Positions 44,115 to 48,385 of a DNA stretch of 48,385 nucleotides are shown here, piece by piece (the stretch's first letter is position 1; each line of letters opens with the position of its first letter). The notes below the pieces were generated by a model, which was given only the letters and a program-made list of their open reading frames with translations, did not search any database and was not told the DNA's origin. Made by a program: the position numbers and the translations under genes. Source of the DNA: Clostridia bacterium. Its GTDB lineage: Bacteria > Bacillota_A > Clostridia > Oscillospirales > CAG-272. The DNA lies in contig JAGBRZ010000240.1 of NCBI GenBank assembly GCA_017632155.1, positions 1 through 48,385 of the forward strand, written 5' to 3'.

Positions 44115-45924
44115 AAATAGAAAGATAATGTATGCATCGGTAGCAATAGGGTTAGTGGCTGTTATTTGGCTCTCCATACTTATTGCACCGTGTATAGGCG
44201 GCGGTCTTTCTGTAATGCTCCCTCGGCTGGCAGAAGCTTTCTCTCATCCGTGGCTTCTAACTTGGTGTAATAATACACTTCCGTGTATATTGATTCTTTC
44301 TCTCGCTTTCGGATTTGTTCTTTTGGTATTCTACAATACAAAACCTAATTATCGTAGACGCAAAGAACACGGCTCGGCAAAATGGGGCTCCGCTAAGCGA
44401 CTTAATAAGAAGTACCATCAAGAACCTTACGAGAGTAATAAAATCCTCACACAGAACGTCTGCATCGGCTACAATATGCGTAAGCACCGCCGTAATATGA
44501 ATACTCTGATCGTGGGCGGAAGCGGTTCGGGAAAGACTTATCATTATGCAAAGCCTAACGCAATTCAAGCCAATACTTCTATGGTTATTCTCGATCCCAA
44601 GGGAGAGATTCTGCGTGATACGGGTAAGTTGTTTAATGCAAAGGGGTATGAGGTAAAGGTTCTTGATCTCATTAATATGAATAAGAGCCATTGTTATAAT
44701 CCCTTTGTCTATCTTGAAAATGATAACGACGTGCAGAGACTTGTGACAAATCTTTTCAAGAGTACAACGCCAAAAGGAAGTCAATCTAACGATCCGTTCT
44801 GGGACACGGCCGCAAGTATGCTGCTGTTGTCCCTTATCTTTTATCTCAAATACGAGGCACCACCCGAGGAGCAGAATTTCTCTATGGTAATGGAAATGCT
44901 TCGTGCGGGAGATGTGGATGAAGAGAATGAGAATATTCCAAGTGCGCTTGATGAATTGTTCGCTACCCTTGAATCAAGAGAACCGGGGCATATTGCAAAT
45001 AAGTATTATCGCTCCTACCGTTCGGGTTCCGCAAAGACTTTGAAATCTATTCAGATCACTCTTGCATCAAGACTTGAAAAGTTCAATCTTGAAAGCCTTG
45101 CCTCCCTTACATCTACCGACGAACTTGATCTCAAGACGATGGGAGAGAAAAAGACTGTTCTGTTTGCGCTGATACCTGATAATGATACAAGCTTCAATTT
45201 CCTTGTATCCATTCTCTATACGCAGCTCTTTCAGCAGTTGTTTTATGTAGCCGACCATAAATACGGCGGTTCGCTCCCAGTACACGTTCACTTCCTCATG
45301 GATGAGTTCGCAAATGTCTCGCTCCCCGATGATTTCGATAAGATCCTCTCGGTTATGCGTTCTCGCGGAGTGAGCGTTTCGATCATCTTACAGAATCTCG
45401 CACAGCTTAAGGCGTTATTTGAGAAGCAGTGGGAGAGCATAGTGGGCAACTGCGACGAGTTCCTTTATCTCGGCGGTAACGAACAGAGCACTCATAAGTA
45501 CGTGAGCGAACTGCTTGGTAAGGAAACCATCGACACAAATTCATATGGAAAAAGCGACGGTATGAGAGGAAACTTTTCTACAAATTATCAGGTGGCGGGA
45601 AGAGAACTAATGACCGCTGATGAAGTGCGTATGCTTGATAACAAATACGCAATCGTGTTTATTAGAGGTGAGCGCCCCGTACTTGATTACAAGTACAATA
45701 TTCACACACATCCGAATGTGTCACTTGGTGCTGATGGAGGTGCGGGTGTATATGATCACGGTGAAGTCAGATTCCCGACCGACGGCTTGGAAATCGTAAG
45801 TATAGACGAGTTTCCCGGTAAAACAATGGAAGATTTTCCGTTGCTTGAGGATGTTATAAAAGGCAAATATTTTGCTTACGCAGATGAGGAAGTTGATGCC
45901 TTAAGCAAATTTATATCACAATAA
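44104..45924 (+). CDS. virD4: VirD4/TcpA-type coupling protein
   Basis: A 606-residue T4SS coupling ATPase. Two N-terminal transmembrane helices (about 10-35 and 55-80) are followed by Walker A GGSGSGKT (K144), ILDPKGEILRDTG, a Walker B VHFLMDEFANV segment, and a late motif LQNLAQLKALF. It carries the relaxase-DNA complex to the channel. The start is uncertain: ATG 44104 overlaps the previous stop; ATG 44068 would add 12 residues and overlap more, and ATG 44128 is also possible. Confidence 0.92.
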   Translation: MQDENRKIMYASVAIGLVAVIWLSILIAPCIGGGLSVMLPRLAEAFSHPWLLTWCNNTLPCILILSLAFGFVLLVFYNTKPNYRRRKEHGSAKWGSAKRLNKKYHQEPYESNKILTQNVCIGYNMRKHRRNMNTLIVGGSGSGKTYHYAKPNAIQANTSMVILDPKGEILRDTGKLFNAKGYEVKVLDLINMNKSHCYNPFVYLENDNDVQRLVTNLFKSTTPKGSQSNDPFWDTAASMLLLSLIFYLKYEAPPEEQNFSMVMEMLRAGDVDEENENIPSALDELFATLESREPGHIANKYYRSYRSGSAKTLKSIQITLASRLEKFNLESLASLTSTDELDLKTMGEKKTVLFALIPDNDTSFNFLVSILYTQLFQQLFYVADHKYGGSLPVHVHFLMDEFANVSLPDDFDKILSVMRSRGVSVSIILQNLAQLKALFEKQWESIVGNCDEFLYLGGNEQSTHKYVSELLGKETIDTNSYGKSDGMRGNFSTNYQVAGRELMTADEVRMLDNKYAIVFIRGERPVLDYKYNIHTHPNVSLGADGGAGVYDHGEVRFPTDGLEIVSIDEFPGKTMEDFPLLEDVIKGKYFAYADEEVDALSKFISQ

Positions 45925-45940
45925 AAAGGAGAAAACAAAA

Positions 45941-46279
45941 ATGAAAAACATTATGAAAAGAGCCCCTATGCCGACGGGTGCAAGAAAGATCGTGAGGGCA
46001 TGGACTTGCTTGGTTCTTATCTGCCTTATGGTATCTATGATGACTCTGACTTGCTTCGCAGCGGAAACAGATCCCGTTAAGGTCGTAAATAACCTTTCCG
46101 ACTTTATGTTTGGTTTGGTTCGAGCAGTAGGTATGATTATGCTCGGCTTTGCCGTTGTACAGATCGGTCTGTCTCTCAAGAGCCACGACCCTTCGCAGAG
46201 AGCTAACGGTTTCTTGACACTTGCGGGTGGTGTAGTCATTACCTTTGCAAAAGAAATTTTGACCCTTATCACGGGTTAA
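45941..46279 (+). CDS. VirB2/TrbC-like channel pilin
   Basis: A 112-residue protein with a long signal-like hydrophobic segment (about 22-42, ending TCFAA), then two further helices (about 58-75 and 89-110) joined by a short loop (SHDPSQRAN). This is the two-helix plan of VirB2-type conjugative pilins; similar proteins in Clostridial ICEs are called Maff2. AAAAGGAG precedes the start. It sits between coupling protein and VirB6-like gene, as in many T4SS operons. Confidence 0.75.
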   Translation: MKNIMKRAPMPTGARKIVRAWTCLVLICLMVSMMTLTCFAAETDPVKVVNNLSDFMFGLVRAVGMIMLGFAVVQIGLSLKSHDPSQRANGFLTLAGGVVITFAKEILTLITG

Positions 46280-46306
46280 TTATTTCTTTTGAGAAAGAGG
46301 GAGATT

Positions 46307-47143
46307 ATGTCAAATAACTGGGTTGTAGAAAACCTTGAAAATGCCCTCGAGACATGGAATGAAAAACTCTCCGAAATATGGCGACTCCTTTCGGAGTCGC
46401 CGACCGAATTCAAGGGTGGCGGTATATGGACCGTAATGGTCAATATTAACGATACCTTGAAAGCAGTTGGATACGCGCTTCTCGTATTATTTTTCCTTAT
46501 AGGGATTATGCGACAGTTTAATTCCTTCCAAGAGATAAAGCGCCCGGAGCAAGCCTTGAAACTGTTTATACGTTTTGCGCTTGCAAAAGCTGCTGTTACT
46601 TGGGGACTGGATTTGATGATGGCAATGTTTACGATAGTGCAGGGAGTAATAACAAAGATTATGATGGCGTCGGGTATCGGTGGCAACAAAGCGACACGCT
46701 TGCCTGACGGTGTGATTCAAACGATAGAGGAATGCGGATTTTGGGAGTCCATACCTTTATGGGCTGTAACGCTTATAGGCAGTCTACTTGTATGGGTTTT
46801 ATCTTTCGTTATGATCCTTACTGTATATGGCAGATTCTTTAAGCTCTATATTTATGCCGCTATTGCGCCCGTTCCTCTGTCTGCTTTCGCAGGAGAAGAG
46901 ACCTCGCATATCGGAAAAGCATTTATTCGCTCGTTTGCTGCTGTCTGTCTTGAAGGTGCTGTTATCGTACTTGGATGCATTATTTATTCGTTATTTTCAT
47001 CAGCACCGCCCTCGGTATCGTCGAGTGCTTCAGCCGTCACACAAGTGTGGACCTATATGGGTGAACTCATATTCAATATGCTTGTGCTCGTTGGAACGGT
47101 AAAGCTTTCGGATAGAGTGGTTAAGGATATGATGGGACTATAA
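46307..47143 (+). CDS. VirB6/TrbL-like polytopic membrane protein
   Basis: A 278-residue protein with about six hydrophobic segments (near 45-65, 75-95, 105-125, 150-175, 185-205 and 225-265). It has the VirB6-type feature of a conserved tryptophan-rich entry (WNEKLSEIWRLL) and a Pro/Ala-rich KLYIYAAIAPVPLSAFAGE stretch typical of ICE TrbL-like proteins. It would form part of the inner-membrane channel. ATG 46307 with GAGGGAG upstream is preferred to an in-frame codon at 46289. Confidence 0.8.
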   Translation: MSNNWVVENLENALETWNEKLSEIWRLLSESPTEFKGGGIWTVMVNINDTLKAVGYALLVLFFLIGIMRQFNSFQEIKRPEQALKLFIRFALAKAAVTWGLDLMMAMFTIVQGVITKIMMASGIGGNKATRLPDGVIQTIEECGFWESIPLWAVTLIGSLLVWVLSFVMILTVYGRFFKLYIYAAIAPVPLSAFAGEETSHIGKAFIRSFAAVCLEGAVIVLGCIIYSLFSSAPPSVSSSASAVTQVWTYMGELIFNMLVLVGTVKLSDRVVKDMMGL

Positions 47144-47155
47144 AATATGCAAGAC

Positions 47156-47184
47156 TTGACAGATTATACTTTTTGATGTATAAT
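47156..47184 (+). promoter_or_regulatory. Consensus promoter TTGACA-17-TATAAT
   Basis: Perfect -35 (47156-47161) and -10 (47179-47184) boxes, 17 bases apart, beginning 12 bases after the VirB6-like stop. It drives the acetyltransferase gene independently of the transfer operon. The stretch around its -10 box closely resembles that of the promoter at 2185-2213. Confidence 0.92.
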
Positions 47185-47211
47185 ATAGATACAGAACTTT
47201 GGAGGAAAGCT

Positions 47212-47583
47212 ATGCTTCGAAAAATTATTAGCGAAGACACGATAGAGTTGATAGATAATTCTTTGTTTTTTAAGAAAACAATAGGTATCTTGCAATATAA
47301 AAGTATTGACAGTTATCTGCAGATTGAGAACTTCAGTGTGCACAAGGATTACAGAAACAAGGGATATGGAAGAACCTTAATAGATGAACTCAAGAGACTT
47401 GCGTATATCTGCAACGTGAAGTGGATTCAAGTCTATCCCAAATCTGTTGATATCTTGAGTGACAAACCGATCCCTATTGATGTCCTTAATGAAAAATATG
47501 AGAAGTACGGTTTTACCGACAAAGAAGAAGGATTTAACTACAGCAAACCGAATCAGTTAATGAAGATGCACATCGTCAATTGA
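47212..47583 (+). CDS. GNAT-family N-acetyltransferase
   Basis: A 123-residue protein with GNAT motif A at VHKDYRNKGYGRTLIDEL (43-60; R48-N-K-G51-Y-G53 binds acetyl-CoA) after the beta strand LQIENFSV. The N-terminus is short. The substrate cannot be told; it could be a metabolite, peptide or a tRNA-linked toxin-type target. The start at 47212 follows GGAGG; an in-frame ATG at 47173 lies within the promoter. It has its own promoter and terminator, so it is a cassette between transfer genes. Confidence 0.85.
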   Translation: MLRKIISEDTIELIDNSLFFKKTIGILQYKSIDSYLQIENFSVHKDYRNKGYGRTLIDELKRLAYICNVKWIQVYPKSVDILSDKPIPIDVLNEKYEKYGFTDKEEGFNYSKPNQLMKMHIVN

Positions 47584-47595
47584 TTTGAATAATAC

Positions 47596-47633
47596 AAAAA
47601 GATGTTAGTTTTACGGCCAACATCTTTTTCTTT
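47596..47633. terminator. Terminator after the GNAT gene
   Basis: An 11-bp perfect stem, arms 47596-47606 and 47619-47629, with A and T runs at its ends, so it can work both ways. Confidence 0.92.
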
Positions 47634-47644
47634 TAGGAGAAATA

Positions 47645-48370
47645 ATGGGAATTAACCAAGAAATTAAAAAATATAACGAATCGATGAACACCGACGAGAT
47701 CATCGCAAAAGTCAATGACTTTTTTGAAAAGCTAAATGGGCAACGGCAAGAGGAAGGCGAGGGTCTGCTTGTCAAATCGCATATCCTGACTTTACCAGAT
47801 CAGCCGGAAAGAACCATTCTTGTGCTGATGTCAGAAGAATATGAGGATGCGTATATCTATGAGCCGCTGTCGGAAAAGGAGCAGCCATACAACCCTCACT
47901 ACAATGAACCGGACGAAATACTGTTTGCGTATTTGGAGGAGGGATATGAAGTAGCCGAAATGGATCTGCACACTCATGCAGCACTTTGGAACTATATCAG
48001 CGAAACACAGTTGGTAGAGTGTCACGACGGTTGGCAGAAGTATCTTGATTACTGCTTGCAAAACCGTATTACGGTTGACAAGCTCAAGAGTGTCTATGAC
48101 TATAAGTTTAATGACCTCTTGAGCTTTTACGCCGATGCCAAAGAAGATATATTTCTTCGTGCCGATAACTTCAAGGATAAACCTTGGTATGCTGATATTG
48201 CGCTTTATACTCGCATTGGAGTATGCAAGCCGAAACCCATATACGCCAAAGAGGTGTGCAGAGCATTAAGGCAACTCGGGTACGGTGTGACTCTCAAGTT
48301 TAAGGGGGGAGATCTGTATGTAACCCCTTACGGGAAGAACAAGAAACCAAAAGAAACAGAAGCACGATAA
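47645..48370 (+). CDS. Hypothetical ICE accessory protein with TEAR tail
   Basis: A 241-residue soluble, acidic protein with no domain that I can name. Features are an N-terminal helix (MNTDEIIAKVNDFFEKLNG), a beta-rich middle (SHILTLPDQPERTILVLMSEE), aromatic segments near PWYADIALYTRIGV, and a basic ending KKPKETEAR. It follows a terminator closely and has TTTAGGAGA, so it may depend on readthrough. Another gene starts after it. Confidence 0.65.
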   Translation: MGINQEIKKYNESMNTDEIIAKVNDFFEKLNGQRQEEGEGLLVKSHILTLPDQPERTILVLMSEEYEDAYIYEPLSEKEQPYNPHYNEPDEILFAYLEEGYEVAEMDLHTHAALWNYISETQLVECHDGWQKYLDYCLQNRITVDKLKSVYDYKFNDLLSFYADAKEDIFLRADNFKDKPWYADIALYTRIGVCKPKPIYAKEVCRALRQLGYGVTLKFKGGDLYVTPYGKNKKPKETEAR

Positions 48371-48380
48371 GGAGAGCTAA

Positions 48381-48385
48381 TGGAG
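48381..48385 (+). CDS. Start of the next gene, cut by the window edge
   Basis: AAGGAGAG at 48369-48376 followed by ATG at 48381 reads as the start of another gene in the same direction. Only five bases are present, so no product can be named. VirB4 would be a likely candidate nearby from the usual order. Confidence 0.4.

Overview
The window is a large piece of an integrative and conjugative element (ICE), most likely from a gut Clostridia/Oscillospirales-type Firmicute. The evidence is: a tRNA-Asn with an encoded CCA, strong GGAGG ribosome sites, perfect 17-bp-spaced sigma-A promoters, and a gene set typical of Clostridial ICEs (ParB, DUF3846, a giant ArdC-like/methylase/SNF2 protein, a DUF3991/Toprim primase, MobC, a MOBP relaxase, PcfB, a VirD4/TcpA coupling protein, VirB2- and VirB6-like membrane proteins). 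No integrase and no VirB4 ATPase are present, so the element continues beyond at least the right edge.

Layout: 1-363 holds a tRNA-Asn with a degenerate 5' copy just upstream. 394-1261 encodes a three-helix membrane protein and a TIR-domain protein, a possible small defence pair. 1515-1988 is a dead IS200/IS605 transposase. 2185-4097 holds a small protein, a Cys-rich protein and ParB. 4249-17160 is one long operon-like block for a Tad/Flp-like pilus: four pilin-like peptides, an A24 prepilin peptidase, CpaB-like, TadZ-like, TadA, TadB and TadC proteins, two pseudopilin-like proteins, and a 1721-residue secreted repeat protein. 17170-20702 contains ICE accessory proteins that share C-terminal motifs. 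20725-29853 is a 3042-residue ArdC-like/MutS-I-like/methylase/SNF2 protein, with a complete tnpV gene nested in another reading frame.

Between this giant gene and the primase gene sits a more AT-rich cargo island (about 29.9-39.3 kb). It carries a RADAR-type anti-phage locus (rdrA ATPase, rdrB adenosine deaminase), preceded by a 793-residue protein with an HEXXH metallopeptidase motif and a small upstream ORF. From 39359 to the end are the DNA-processing and mating-channel genes: primase, oriT-like region, MobC, relaxase, PcfB, ArdC-like protein, VirD4, VirB2-like and VirB6-like proteins, then a GNAT acetyltransferase with its own promoter and another accessory protein.

How the parts may work together: the relaxase, MobC and primase would process DNA at oriT. 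PcfB and VirD4 would deliver it to the VirB-like channel. The Tad-like pilus and giant surface protein could aid cell contact. ParB and the giant methylase/helicase probably support maintenance and establishment, and the RADAR and TIR loci are defence cargo.

The observations most worth following are: (1) the HEXXH protein beside RADAR; (2) tnpV with its own promoter and Shine-Dalgarno site inside the giant ORF, which accounts for that protein's odd charged linker; (3) a recurring C-terminal [D/E]-[A/E]-R tail on eight otherwise different proteins, with a second recurring GWDxP tail motif.
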